This document shows, one piece after another, positions 52,758 through 61,222 of a DNA stretch of 64,000 nt. Source of the DNA: Yersinia massiliensis CCUG 53443 (GTDB lineage Bacteria > Pseudomonadota > Gammaproteobacteria > Enterobacterales > Enterobacteriaceae). The stretch spans positions 1 to 64,000 of the forward strand of contig NZ_HE997653.1 of NCBI RefSeq assembly GCF_000312485.1, written 5' to 3'. Numbering within the stretch: the first letter of the stretch is position 1; the number at the start of each line of letters is the position of its first letter. The notes under the pieces are model-generated. The model was given only the letters and a program-made list of their open reading frames with translations, did no database searches and was not told the DNA's origin. A program made the position numbers and the translations under genes.

Positions 52758-53034
52758 GAATTCATATTGGAACCAACAAAGGTACCATTAAAGAATTCCT
52801 ATAGGAATTCACATCCAACACCGAAAAAGTACCATTATGGAATCCCTTCATGAATTCAATGATGAATTCTTTTATGAATTTAATTTGAATTCATCATTGA
52901 ATTCATTCAGGTTACAAGAAAGAAAACCATAAAGAATCCATTACAGAATTCAATAAAGGATTCTTAATTGAATTCCGAAAAGAATTATGTCAGAATTCTC
53001 AAATGGAACTCTTTTGGAATTCAAAAAGGAATTC
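52758..53034. repeat. array of twelve GAATTC palindromes, candidate parS centromere
   Basis: Exact GAATTC occurs at 52758, 52793, 52805, 52852, 52864, 52887, 52899, 52946, 52970, 52993, 53017 and 53029. One-mismatch forms (GGATTC, GAACTC, GAATCC, GAATTT) lie between them. Spacings cluster near 12, 23-24, 35 and 47 bp, roughly whole helical turns. The array ends 24 bp before the ParA gene and holds no gene. Position and periodicity fit a centromere bound by a ribbon-helix-helix partner protein, which may also regulate the par promoter. The whole stretch 52631-53057 is AT-rich and non-coding. Confidence 0.7.
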
Positions 53035-53057
53035 TAAATTAACGAGAGGACGTAAGT

Positions 53058-53765
53058 ATGCCTGTTATTGTTTTCGTATCACCGAAGGGGGGGGCAGGGA
53101 AAACTACATCAGCTTTAGCATTAGCTATGCAGATCGCACGTCGCGTTCCCGTCACCGTTATTGATGCCGACCCGAACCACCCTATTAAAACCTGGTCAGA
53201 GGGAGGAGATACTCCACAAAACATGACCATTATCTCAGACGTTACGGATAAAACGATCGGTGAGACTATCGCTGAGGCCGCGACAAAAACACCTTTCGTA
53301 ATCGTCGACCTAGAGGGAACAGCAGCGACCATAGTTGCATATGCGATTGCAGAATCAGACTTTGTAGTCGTACCTACACAAGGCTCGCAACTGGACGCCG
53401 AACAGGCTAGCAGAGCCTTTGGGTTAATCAGGGCTCATGAACGTGGTATTCAGAAGCATAAACCTGATTACAAACTACCTTACGCTGTTTTGTTCACACG
53501 TACGTCGGCCGCAATCCAGAGCCGGGATACAAGACATATCCGTAAAAGCTTTAAAGCCGGGGGAATTCCTTTCTTTGAGACAGAGTTAAATGAACGGGCC
53601 GCTTTCAAAGCGATGTTTTCATACCGCCAACCTCTTGAAACCCTTCCCCGTGACGAAGTTTCAAATGTAGATAAAGCAATTGAAAATGCAGAGGCCTTCA
53701 CTCGAGAAGTGATAGCAAGAATTACCTCAGATGCATCACAGCAACAAGACAAGGTTACATTATGA
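53058..53765 (+). CDS. parA: ParA/VirC1-family partition ATPase
   Basis: A 235-aa deviant Walker ATPase with SPKGGAGKTTSALALA (Walker A), VIDADPNHP (A') and FVIVDLEGTAA (Walker B). The length and the C-terminal region (FFETELNERAAFKAMF) place it in the VirC1-like group of short ParA proteins that lack an N-terminal DNA-binding domain. GAGAGGA precedes the ATG. It overlaps the partner gene by four bases (ATGA). Confidence 0.9.
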   Translation: MPVIVFVSPKGGAGKTTSALALAMQIARRVPVTVIDADPNHPIKTWSEGGDTPQNMTIISDVTDKTIGETIAEAATKTPFVIVDLEGTAATIVAYAIAESDFVVVPTQGSQLDAEQASRAFGLIRAHERGIQKHKPDYKLPYAVLFTRTSAAIQSRDTRHIRKSFKAGGIPFFETELNERAAFKAMFSYRQPLETLPRDEVSNVDKAIENAEAFTREVIARITSDASQQQDKVTL

Positions 53766-54094
53766 GTCGTGTAGATCCATTGGATAGCTTGAAGAATTTC
53801 GAGCCTAAATCAGCAGCCGAGCAGAAACCAAGGCAAAGCAACGCAGAAATTGAGGAGCTAGCCAACGAACACGGTTTTGTCAGCCGCCAGTCAACACCAC
53901 CAACGCCCCCAGTCGAACGCTCAAAGCGGAGATTTAAAACCGGACGCAATATACAAATCAACATTAAGGGTGAGCAAGAGACCAAAGACGAGTTGTACCG
54001 CATCGCTGATATTATTGATGAGCCATTAGGCGAAACTCTCAAGCGAGCATTAGCGGCTTTGAAACGAGAACTTGAAAGAGGGAAGAGTACATAA
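53762..54094 (+). CDS. small ParB-type centromere-binding partner
   Basis: A 110-aa protein. The N-terminal half is polar and Pro-rich, probably flexible. The C-terminal half (NIQINIKGEQETKDELYRIADIIDEPLGETLKRALAALKREL) looks like a ribbon-helix-helix unit. Such small proteins partner short ParA ATPases, bind the repeats upstream and stimulate the ATPase. Coupled to parA by overlap. Confidence 0.75.
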   Translation: MSRVDPLDSLKNFEPKSAAEQKPRQSNAEIEELANEHGFVSRQSTPPTPPVERSKRRFKTGRNIQINIKGEQETKDELYRIADIIDEPLGETLKRALAALKRELERGKST

Positions 54095-54131
54095 ATTAGC
54101 TCATACATAATATGCCGGGTGTTACACCGAC

Positions 54132-55100
54132 TTATTGCCAACAACCGGCACAATCATCCCATCCCAAGCCCGTTTGGTCATTGGTAAGTAGGCAGTCAAT
54201 GACCAGACAGTTACGGACATCCGCTATCATATTAATTTCACTGAACAAATACTCTACCTGCTCTTTCATCTGCTCATCGTTTTCGGCGGTCAATGGCATC
54301 CGATATTCATTCCCCCCTAGCGATTGGCCGTCAAATTCAGCCTCAATGAACCAGTCTATCAACTCTCGAGTCTTTTTCTTCCCTCGGGTAAATTTGCTGC
54401 CATTCTCTATCGACACAAACAGCGTCATGGAAAGTGGGGCAGGAGCGTCCGTTATCTGGAGGAGGGGACTAACTTTGTTCTGTCTTTCAGCATATTTGAT
54501 GGCACTGCTGATAGTGCTCCGACTACAACCAATGGTTTTTTGAACCTGGCTCCAGGAACTACCACTCAACAACAATCGATTGATGGCATCATAACGAGCC
54601 TTGTTAATCTGGCGTCCCCGATATTTCCCTGCCGCTTTTGCTTTTATGATCCCCTGTTGCTGGCGTTCCCGACGTTGCTCATAATCACGACGAGCAATTG
54701 CGGCCAGCATATCGAGCAACATATCATTGATGGCCGCAAACATTCGGTTATCAAATTCATTAGACTTCGGGGAAAGATGCTGCCAGGTCGTAGGGACATT
54801 TACAGCCACAACCCAGACGCCCCGCTGACGAATAATCGCCTTCAATTTTTCCCATTCATCCCCTTTGAGACGAGACAGACGATCAACATCCTCAATCAGT
54901 AATACATCACCAGCGCGGCTGTCATTGAGCAAACGAAAAAGCTCAGGGCGGTCAAGGTGTGCCCCTGATTCATTCTCAGCATAATAGTTGCAGATGACAA
55001 CATTATGCTCATGAGCAAAACGGTCAAGCATGTCGCGAGCACGTTGCGCATCCTGTTCACTGGTCGAGGCCCGCAGGTAAGCACGAACAAACATTGTCAT
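54132..55100 (-). CDS. serine recombinase (resolvase) with long C-terminal extension
   Basis: A 322-aa site-specific recombinase. The N-terminal catalytic domain has FVRAYLRASTSEQDA with the active Ser, then LIEDVDRLSRLKGDEW and a YEQRRERQQQGI stretch. A helix-turn-helix (SWSQVQKTIGCSRSTISSAI) follows. About 110 further residues have no known domain. It probably resolves plasmid multimers or inverts DNA. It faces the par genes. Confidence 0.88.
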   Translation of the reverse strand: MTMFVRAYLRASTSEQDAQRARDMLDRFAHEHNVVICNYYAENESGAHLDRPELFRLLNDSRAGDVLLIEDVDRLSRLKGDEWEKLKAIIRQRGVWVVAVNVPTTWQHLSPKSNEFDNRMFAAINDMLLDMLAAIARRDYEQRRERQQQGIIKAKAAGKYRGRQINKARYDAINRLLLSGSSWSQVQKTIGCSRSTISSAIKYAERQNKVSPLLQITDAPAPLSMTLFVSIENGSKFTRGKKKTRELIDWFIEAEFDGQSLGGNEYRMPLTAENDEQMKEQVEYLFSEINMIADVRNCLVIDCLLTNDQTGLGWDDCAGCWQ

Positions 55101-55410
55101 GGTACTGTTTGAGTCCTTTTGTGATACCAGTCTGATTAGGGTTGGTATTATAGGTTAATACAGTACCGGATTACACTAGTTCGGTATAGGGATACTTAAA
55201 TAGGACCTCTATCACGGGAGTGAAAGCGGCTGAACGTAAAGAAGCGTTCTATTAATGAATTTTTCGAAATATTAAAGTTACAGACAGGAATATCCTTCTC
55301 ATATGAGCAATGACCGGCGGCGACGCCTGGCAGGCTTATCTAAAATGACGGTAATCCATGTTTGCAAATACTTAAGACTTAGCCAGTGGCCGAAACGACC
55401 ACCAAGCGGA
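55101..55410. promoter_or_regulatory. non-coding stretch, possible res site
   Basis: No gene. Just upstream of the recombinase start, GGTACTG (55098-55104) and CAGTACC (55161-55167) form an inverted pair with GGTATTA and TTAATAC motifs between them. This is the usual place for a resolvase recombination site. The remainder up to 55410 shows nothing specific. Confidence 0.35.
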
Positions 55411-55986
55411 CTAAATTAGAGAGCGAAATTTACTCAGTTCTTTTACTGTTTGTGGTAAACCCTGACGAAGTAGGGTATCAAGATACTCATCAACCGATTT
55501 CGGTGGTTTTGTCATAATGCGGCGCTGCTTGTTTACGGCTGACAGTACAAGCGCCTGATTCAAATCGAACAAATCAGTAATAAAATCATCTGGATGTATC
55601 GCTTCAATAAAAAAATTATCCAAATATGTCTGCGGAAAATCTTTCAAATTGAACGTAACGATGATTTCAGCATTGCTGAAAATGGCTGTGGCCACAACAT
55701 GTCTGTCGTCAACATCAGGAAGTTCGATGCTGCCAACAAGCGGTTCGAAGCCTATAACCATTGCATCAGGTAAGGCCTGATTCATTAGCTCCCCGGTTCG
55801 TTTGATTTGGTCAGGTTTTAAGTCTGGTCTGTTCTTAATCAAATTTCGCTGCCATTCGTCCTCAATAATGGTCGACCATTTAGGCTGATACAGTCCGGTT
55901 AGCCCCAGGTGCATCAATAAATCCCGTAGTAAGGATGGGTAGAGAACGCAAGCATCTAAGACTACGGGATAAGGTGAGTGAGTCAT
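55411..55986 (-). CDS. PIN-domain toxin
   Basis: A 191-aa PIN-fold RNase candidate. Acidic residues expected at the active site are seen in VVLDACVLYP (Asp), the acidic stretch EDEWQR, and LPDVDDRHVVATAIF (Asp). VTFNLKDFP is typical of the family. The ATG overlaps the stop of the partner gene upstream by one base. It probably forms a toxin-antitoxin pair with it. Confidence 0.8.
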   Translation of the reverse strand: MTHSPYPVVLDACVLYPSLLRDLLMHLGLTGLYQPKWSTIIEDEWQRNLIKNRPDLKPDQIKRTGELMNQALPDAMVIGFEPLVGSIELPDVDDRHVVATAIFSNAEIIVTFNLKDFPQTYLDNFFIEAIHPDDFITDLFDLNQALVLSAVNKQRRIMTKPPKSVDEYLDTLLRQGLPQTVKELSKFRSLI

Positions 55987-56447
55987 CAGTAAAATCCAAG
56001 CTCCTGGCTATGGTCTGCCAATTCCAGCATTGCTCTGCTGCTTTCATTATCTCGCTGATCTTTATATCTCATCAAATCGGCGAAAAGTACGCGGCGATGG
56101 CGACCTGTTTTGTGGAAAGGTAGCTTCCCGTTCTCCAAGAGTTTCACCATATGAGGGCGCGAAACATTCAGAATATTGGCAGCTTCCTGCGTTGTTAATT
56201 CAGCATGTACAGGAACAACCTGAACCGCGTTTCCAACAGCCAACTCTCCCAGAATAGACATAAGCAAAGTCAATGACGATGTTGGAAGCTCAATCTGGTG
56301 AGTGTTGTTATCTGCATCCTGAATCGAAATTTTTTGTGTTTCCATTTTAGTGGAGAGGTAGGCAGCAAGCTCCCTTTGTCCACGTACAGCTGCCTCAATC
56401 TCCCCTTGAGCTGGAAGGCTCAGGCTATCAAGAATTGAGTTTGTCAT
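55986..56447 (-). CDS. excisionase-type helix-turn-helix antitoxin
   Basis: A 153-aa protein when started at 56447. The core TTQEAANILNVSRPHMVKLLENGKLPFHKTGRHRRV is an excisionase/MerR-like helix-turn-helix. The N-terminal part contains a helical region that may bind the toxin. A start 22 codons upstream is possible. It lies directly before the PIN toxin. Confidence 0.8.
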   Translation of the reverse strand: MTNSILDSLSLPAQGEIEAAVRGQRELAAYLSTKMETQKISIQDADNNTHQIELPTSSLTLLMSILGELAVGNAVQVVPVHAELTTQEAANILNVSRPHMVKLLENGKLPFHKTGRHRRVLFADLMRYKDQRDNESSRAMLELADHSQELGFY

Positions 56448-56588
56448 TTTAGTATCCAATTTAAAGGTTTCAGTTTTGAGTTTCAGTTTCAATCTTAAGA
56501 AGCTGTCATGCACAGATTAGTCGAAATAAACGAAAAACGCAATAAACGAAATGACACTTAGGTGTGATAGGCTAGGCGTAAGAATTCG

Positions 56589-57398
56589 GGTTCTGTCGCA
56601 TTAAGACATCATCAGGTAACATGCTGTTTTTTTAAAGATGTTGCCTACCCATGCCTCTGATCCGAAACGCCTTCAAACGCTTGCATTACCCCGTTGATAT
56701 CATCGTACAATGTGTTCGCTGGTATCTGGCTTATGCCCTGAGCCTGCGAAATATCGAAGAAATGATGGCTGAACGCGGTATTGCTGTTGACCATTCCACG
56801 CTTCATCGTTGGGTTATTCGCCTGGTGCCCTTGTTAGACAAGGCCTTCCGCCGGCATAAACGCTCTGTGGGCAGTCGATGGCGCATGGATGAAACCTATA
56901 TCAAAATCAAAGGGCAGTGGAGATATCTCTATCGCGCGGTGGATACTGCAGGCCAGACCATCGATTTCCTGTTGACGGCCAAACGGGATGCGGCAGCGGC
57001 GTTGCGCTTCTTCCGCAAGGCCATCCGGTACCACAATGAACCTGAAGTGGTCACTATCGATAAAAGTGGAGCCAATACAGCAGCGCTGGCGACGCTTAAT
57101 GCCGATAAAGCCGAAGATGAAACTATCACTATCAGGCAGAGCAAATATTTGAATAATCTGATTGAGCAGGACCATCGAAATATAAAGCGGCGAACCCGAC
57201 TGATGACGGGATTTAAATCATTTCGCCGGGCGCAGACGATACTGGCAGGCATTGAATTAATTCATATGATACGCAAAGGGCAATATCGACACCTGCAAAG
57301 TGAGGGACTGTCAGCCGCGGAACAATTCTATTTGCTAGCAGCCTAAATAACCGACAACGCAACTTTTGCTAACTGAGCTACGCTAACGCGACAGAACC
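56589..57398 (+). mobile_element. IS6-family insertion sequence, copy 1
   Basis: 810 bp with terminal repeats GGTTCTGTCGC (left, 56589) and GCGACAGAACC (right, ending 57398). It carries one transposase gene. No target duplication is visible. The right end abuts a fragment of an older related element (57399-57585), so it inserted into or recombined with that copy. Confidence 0.92.
56651..57346 (+). CDS. IS6-family DDE transposase (copy 1)
   Basis: A 231-aa transposase, intact. DDE residues lie in RWRMDETYIKI (D), VTIDKSGAN (D) and YLNNLIEQDHRNIKRR (E), with the conserved K/R after the Glu. The N-terminal ERGIAVDHSTLHRWV helix-turn-helix is typical. IS6 elements move by replicative cointegration and often bring plasmids together. 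Confidence 0.95.
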   Translation: MPLIRNAFKRLHYPVDIIVQCVRWYLAYALSLRNIEEMMAERGIAVDHSTLHRWVIRLVPLLDKAFRRHKRSVGSRWRMDETYIKIKGQWRYLYRAVDTAGQTIDFLLTAKRDAAAALRFFRKAIRYHNEPEVVTIDKSGANTAALATLNADKAEDETITIRQSKYLNNLIEQDHRNIKRRTRLMTGFKSFRRAQTILAGIELIHMIRKGQYRHLQSEGLSAAEQFYLLAA

Positions 57399-57585
57399 TT
57401 CAAATCGTTTCGACGGGCACAGACGATACTGACGGGCATTGAGTTAGTGCACATGATACGTAAAGGACAGTGCCATTATCCTCAAAGTGAGGGACTGTCA
57501 CCTGCACAACAATTCTATCTGCTGGCTGCCTAAATAACCGGCAACGCAACTTTTACTGACTGACCTACGCTAATGCGACAGAACC
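57399..57585 (+). mobile_element. 3' remnant of a related IS6-family element
   Basis: The sequence encodes only the last part of a transposase (FKSFRRAQTI, HMIRKGQ, LSPAQQFYLLAA then stop) and ends with the terminal repeat GCGACAGAACC at 57585. It differs from copy 1 at many positions, so it is a separate older element. Confidence 0.85.
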
Positions 57586-57689
57586 AAGATGTCTCCCTTA
57601 AGTTGTTATGCATCATGTTGACTTATAAGAACGATGGGAGGTTATGAGTGTTCATCGTAATGCTATTTTTTACAACAAACCTAAGCCTA

Positions 57690-57770
57690 GGGATTTAAGG
57701 CTGTTTTCTCATTCCTACCTTTCTTTTCTTTCCGGATCCTTTTCGGTTTTTGCGTTAAGGCCCCGACTAG
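57690..57770. repeat. direct repeat left of ccdAB
   Basis: GGGATTTAAGGCTGTTTTC..., then CGGATCCTTTTCGGTTTTTGCG and GGCCCCGA, is matched with some changes at 58380-58465 behind ccdB. The start of the repeat corresponds to the last codons and stop of ccdB in the right copy, so the left copy looks like the tail of another ccdB. Confidence 0.55.
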
Positions 57771-57826
57771 AGAGTGATAAAAATATGCGCTATAGTTGTG
57801 CGCATAACCTTTGGCTGGAGTTCGTG

Positions 57827-58072
57827 ATGAGAACGAATACTGCAAGTAAAAAACGTAATACAAACGTGTACTTAAACGCTGATTTAATTGAGCAGGCCAA
57901 AGAGCTTGACCTGAATCTGTCGGCAACGCTGAATCAAGCACTTGAGTTGGCCGTTAAGGAACGTCAGCGGGAACGCTGGCTGACAGATAATCGTGCTGGT
58001 CTTGAAGCATTAAATAGCTTTGTGGAAGAAAATGGCCTTTTCTCAGACGATAATGAATTTGGGGTATTGTAA
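57827..58072 (+). CDS. ccdA: CcdA antitoxin
   Basis: An 81-aa antitoxin. The N-terminal ribbon-helix-helix (NTNVYLNADLIEQAKELDLNLSATLNQAL) binds the operator. The C-terminal part (RERWLTDNRAGLEALNSFVEENGLFSD) is the CcdB-binding tail. The start at 57827 has CTGGAG 7 nt upstream. It overlaps ccdB by one base (TAATG). Confidence 0.95.
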   Translation: MRTNTASKKRNTNVYLNADLIEQAKELDLNLSATLNQALELAVKERQRERWLTDNRAGLEALNSFVEENGLFSDDNEFGVL

Positions 58073-58389
58073 TGGCGCAATTTTCCGTCTATAAAAATAC
58101 GGCCAGAAATAAGCATGTATACCCCTATTTCATTGACATTCAATCCGATTTTCTAAGCCATCTCAGTACTAGGCTCGTCATTCCTTTGGCCCGTAAACAA
58201 CCAACAAATTCACAAGTGAAGCTGTTGTCACCTGTCTTAACAATAGATGGCGTAGACTATGTGATCATGACCAGTTTACTGACGACCACGGATGTTAAAA
58301 ACCTCAGTTCAGATAACTTGGTTATGGATGCAGACCATTTACGTGATGAATTGGTGGCGGCGATTGATTTCTTGATCTTGGGGATTTAA
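58072..58389 (+). CDS. ccdB: CcdB gyrase-poison toxin
   Basis: A 105-aa toxin of the CcdB family (QFSVYKNT start, VVIPL-like core RLVIPLAR). F CcdB ends Trp-Gly-Ile, and these three residues are needed to poison gyrase. Here the end is ILGI, so Trp is replaced by Leu. The toxin may have weak or altered activity, although other CcdB relatives also vary here. It is followed by a repeat of the sequence upstream of ccdA. Confidence 0.93.
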   Translation: MAQFSVYKNTARNKHVYPYFIDIQSDFLSHLSTRLVIPLARKQPTNSQVKLLSPVLTIDGVDYVIMTSLLTTTDVKNLSSDNLVMDADHLRDELVAAIDFLILGI

Positions 58390-58465
58390 GGCCGTCTCCT
58401 CATTAATGCCTGCCTGTCTTTCCCTTTGGGATCTTTTTCGGTTTTAGCGGTAAAGCCCCGAATTC
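58380..58465. repeat. direct repeat right of ccdAB
   Basis: Second copy of the repeat at 57690-57770. It starts with the ccdB stop region and continues with GGATCTTTTTCGGTTTTAGCGG and AAGCCCCGA. Confidence 0.55.
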
Positions 58466-58777
58466 AACTGACCTTGTCCCCTTTTTCTGTGGATAAGGCT
58501 ATACCTTGTGTATTTTACGTCACCTTCATACACTATGTTGTGCCGAAAGGCACCGGGTCACGGTATGACGGGCGTCTGTCGTGGCCCTTTCTTATTTTCT
58601 TTATTCGGTATTTAATCCATTATAAGAAAATAACCGAATGATCCCGGGTCCGATCGGGGAATTATTACGCTCGGCTGAGCGTGACTTTTACGGCACAATA
58701 AGGATGAGCCTAGGTAATAGTGAGGGCGATTTGTCACATGAAGGGTCATCAACCCAACGATCGCGGAGATTGAAATC
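58466..58777. other. non-coding stretch before the ResD-type recombinase gene
   Basis: No credible gene. A 10-bp inverted repeat TTATTTTCTT (58592-58601) with AAGAAAATAA (58624-58633) flanks TTCGGTATTTAATCC. Recombination sites of ResD-type enzymes (rfsF in F) lie close to the recombinase and ccd genes, so this could be one. Confidence 0.35.
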
Positions 58778-59584
58778 TTGAACCTTATCCCCCTTAATAC
58801 TGAAAACTTTTCGCGTAGCGCGATCGGCAGCTATTTTGATTGGCAAGGGGCGACCGAACTGCGCAACATGGCGCTCCGGGCCAATCTTGGCACGCCGGCA
58901 TATCTGTTAGCCCCGGAAGTGTCAGTGCTGCTCGGATATTTTGCCGACTTGCATCAACGGTTGTTGATGGAAACGCTGTGGAACACCGGGGCGCGTATTA
59001 ATGAAGCGCTGGCCATGACGCCGGCTGACATTGAACTCGATGGCGGGCGTCCTTTTATTGTGCTACGGACACTCAAACAGCGCCGACGCAAACCAGGTCG
59101 CCCGACGAAAGTGGAGCAAACTCAGGGATTTGACCGGGCGATCCCTTTATCGGACCAAAGCTATACATTGCGCTTACGGGAATATCTGGCCACCTTCAAG
59201 CCCAAAAGGCACGAGCCGTTGTGGCCGATCACCGATGACACCGCTCGCAACTGGTTAACGCGTGCGGTCGACAATGCCAAACGTGACGGGCTTGTGTTTC
59301 GGGTTGATCCAGTGACCACCAAAACGTTTCGACACAGCTATGCGATGCACCTGATCCAGCACAGTGTGCCCTTGAAAGTGGTCCAGGCATTTATGGGCCA
59401 TAAAGAACTAAAGAGTACAGAAGTGTATACCAAAGTCTTCACCCTTGAGGTAGGACAACAGTTTGGGGTGAAATTTAGTATGCCCGCAGAAGATGCACGA
59501 CGGTTGATCATGACGATTCCAACGAGCAGTGACCGTGAGTTTAGGCCTATCCCCACCGATGTTCGCAAGGATAATGGCAAGTAA
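58778..59584 (+). CDS. resD: ResD-type tyrosine recombinase
   Basis: A 268-aa site-specific recombinase like F ResD (D protein), which resolves multimers at rfsF. Catalytic residues appear as GARINEAL (Arg), TFRHSYAMHLI (His, Arg), MGHKELKSTEVYTKV (His and Tyr). The start is TTG with GGAG about 10 nt upstream. ccdA, ccdB and resD follow each other in F too, but here 388 bp separate ccdB and resD. Confidence 0.9.
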   Translation: MNLIPLNTENFSRSAIGSYFDWQGATELRNMALRANLGTPAYLLAPEVSVLLGYFADLHQRLLMETLWNTGARINEALAMTPADIELDGGRPFIVLRTLKQRRRKPGRPTKVEQTQGFDRAIPLSDQSYTLRLREYLATFKPKRHEPLWPITDDTARNWLTRAVDNAKRDGLVFRVDPVTTKTFRHSYAMHLIQHSVPLKVVQAFMGHKELKSTEVYTKVFTLEVGQQFGVKFSMPAEDARRLIMTIPTSSDREFRPIPTDVRKDNGK

Positions 59585-59608
59585 AAACTGTTACTTATTA
59601 ATTAATAG

Positions 59609-60419
59609 GGTTCTGTCGCATTAGTGATATGAAGTTGGCAAAAGTTGCGTTGTCGGTTATTTAGGCTGCTAGCAAATAGAACTGTTCCGCGGCTGACAAT
59701 CTCTCACTTTGCAGGTGTCGATATTGCCCTTTTCGTATCATGTGGAGCAGTTCGATGCCGGCTAGGATTGTCTGGGCCCGTCGAAACGATTTGAATCCTA
59801 ACATCGGGCGTATGCGGCGTTTAATATTCCGGTGATCTTGTTCAACCAAATTATTCAGATACTTGTTCTGCCTGACAGTCATGGTTTCTTCTTCTGGTTT
59901 GTCGGCGTTGAGTGTCGTCAGCGCTGCCGTGTTGGCACCACTTTTATCGATAGTGACCATTTCAGGTTCGCCGTGATGACGAATGGCCTTGCGAAAGAAG
60001 CGCAATGCAGCTGCAGTGTCCCGTTTGGCGGTCAGTAGGAAATCGATTGTCTGGCCTACAGTATCCACCGCGCGATAGAGATATTTCCACTGCCCTTTGA
60101 TTTTGATATAGGTTTCATCCATGCGCCATCGACTGCCCACAGAGCGTTTATGTCGGCGGAAGGCCTTGTCCAACACGGGCACCAGGCGAATAACCCAACG
60201 ATGAAGCGTGGAATGGTCAACAGCAATACCGCGTTCAGCCATCATCTCTTCGATATTTCGCAGGCTCAGGGCATAAGCCAGATACCAGCGAACACATTGT
60301 ACGATGATATCAACGGGGTAATGCAAGCGTTTGAAGGCGTTTCGGATCAGAGGCATGGGTAGGCAACATCTTTAAAAAAAACAGCATGTTACCTGATGAT
60401 GTCTTAATGCGACAGACCC
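59609..60419 (-). mobile_element. IS6-family insertion sequence, copy 2
   Basis: 811 bp, inverted relative to copy 1. Left repeat GGTTCTGTCGCA at 59609, right end GACAGACCC at 60419 with one mismatch. The transposase differs from copy 1 at several residues. With copy 1 it encloses ccdAB and resD in opposite orientation. Confidence 0.9.
59661..60356 (-). CDS. IS6-family DDE transposase (copy 2)
   Basis: A 231-aa intact transposase with the same DDE pattern (RMDETYIKI, VTIDKSGAN, YLNNLVEQDHRNIKRR). Compared with copy 1 it has changes such as RIRPMLGFKSF and ELLHMIRKGQ. The enzyme may serve both copies. Confidence 0.95.
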   Translation of the reverse strand: MPLIRNAFKRLHYPVDIIVQCVRWYLAYALSLRNIEEMMAERGIAVDHSTLHRWVIRLVPVLDKAFRRHKRSVGSRWRMDETYIKIKGQWKYLYRAVDTVGQTIDFLLTAKRDTAAALRFFRKAIRHHGEPEMVTIDKSGANTAALTTLNADKPEEETMTVRQNKYLNNLVEQDHRNIKRRIRPMLGFKSFRRAQTILAGIELLHMIRKGQYRHLQSERLSAAEQFYLLAA

Positions 60420-60477
60420 CTTCAAACCCCTAATAACCCCTAAAAAGGAGCCCTTGTGGATCATTTTTAACAATCAC

Positions 60478-60527
60478 CTTACCAAAAGCCCTTAACGTGA
60501 ATTTTCGTTCCACTGAGCATCAGCCCC
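60478..60527 (+). other. ColE1/pMB1-like replicon flank fragment
   Basis: ACCAAAAGCCCTTAACGTGA, then TTTTCGTTCCACTGAGC and TCAG-CCCC, closely match the sequence that precedes the RNA II promoter in pMB1-type plasmids. The similarity stops at CCCC. It lies 60 bp from the right end of IS copy 2, so it is likely the scar of a fused small plasmid. A 12-bp stem GGTATCAGTACA/TGTACTGATACC with TTTTAT follows at 60541-60577. Confidence 0.6.
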
Positions 60528-60574
60528 CTAATACGTCGGGGTATCAGTACATTGTGATGATGTACTGATACCTT

Positions 60575-61000
60575 TTATAAGGTTTTGTCACCAACCAGTT
60601 TGGCAAGCTCATTTTGAGCGGCTTCAGAAAAAAAGTGGCTGCGATCACGATAAATTGAATGATTACTTTGAACTGCATAATCTACGCGAGTGATTAAAAA
60701 ATCAGGAATGGCAATACTGACTCGTTGTTGTTTACCTTTGAATGATGATAAGTCAATGTCTATAATGAACCATGTATTATAAGTCGCATACTCAGGATAT
60801 GAAGCATAAGCGAGAAAACCAGCATCCTTAATATTTTCAATGGAAAAATCATGAGTATTCAAATTAGACTCAATAGTCAATAGAATGAACTCTCTGATAA
60901 TGGTTAATATATTCTCTTTATCTTCAGTTACTCTAATTGAGTGACCAGCATATAAAGCTGGAATAATAATTTTATACATATCATCTGTATTTTTGTGCAT
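60575..61000 (-). CDS. orphan HicB-like antitoxin
   Basis: A 141-aa protein. The N-terminal [24 protein letters not shown] is a degenerate HicB domain. The C-terminal [22 protein letters not shown]...[16 protein letters not shown] is the ribbon-helix-helix tail of HicB proteins. No HicA toxin is beside it. The start may be at 61000 or at 60979, and neither has a strong SD. The upstream side is cut by an IS remnant, which may have removed hicA. Confidence 0.65.
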   Translation of the reverse strand: MHKNTDDMYKIIIPALYAGHSIRVTEDKENILTIIREFILLTIESNLNTHDFSIENIKDAGFLAYASYPEYATYNTWFIIDIDLSSFKGKQQRVSIAIPDFLITRVDYAVQSNHSIYRDRSHFFSEAAQNELAKLVGDKTL

Positions 61001-61069
61001 TTCTAAACCAACAGAAAACAACATACACACATCCAAATAGCCACATAAAATTAGGGAGTAAAGAAAATC

Positions 61070-61206
61070 CACATGATACGAAAAGGGCGATATCAACATT
61101 CTCAAAGTGAGGGATTGTCACCGGCGGAACAATCCTATTTGCTGGCTGCCTAAATAATCGATAACGCAATCTTTGCAAACCTCATACTACTTATGCAACA
61201 GAGCCC
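61070..61206 (+). mobile_element. 3' remnant of an IS6-family element
   Basis: Encodes the tail of a transposase ([21 protein letters not shown], then YLLAA and stop) and ends with a degenerate terminal repeat (TGCAACAGAGCCC). It separates the HicB-like gene from the DUF1120 genes. Confidence 0.8.
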
Positions 61207-61222
61207 CTACCCTGGTACTTTA

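Noticed and set aside
54324-54902. A 192-codon plus-strand frame opposite the serine recombinase.
   Set aside because: Antisense to a clear recombinase gene with conserved motifs and no translation signal of its own.
58426-58641. A 71-codon frame behind ccdB.
   Set aside because: It begins in the direct repeat and runs through an inverted repeat, and its composition is not protein-like.
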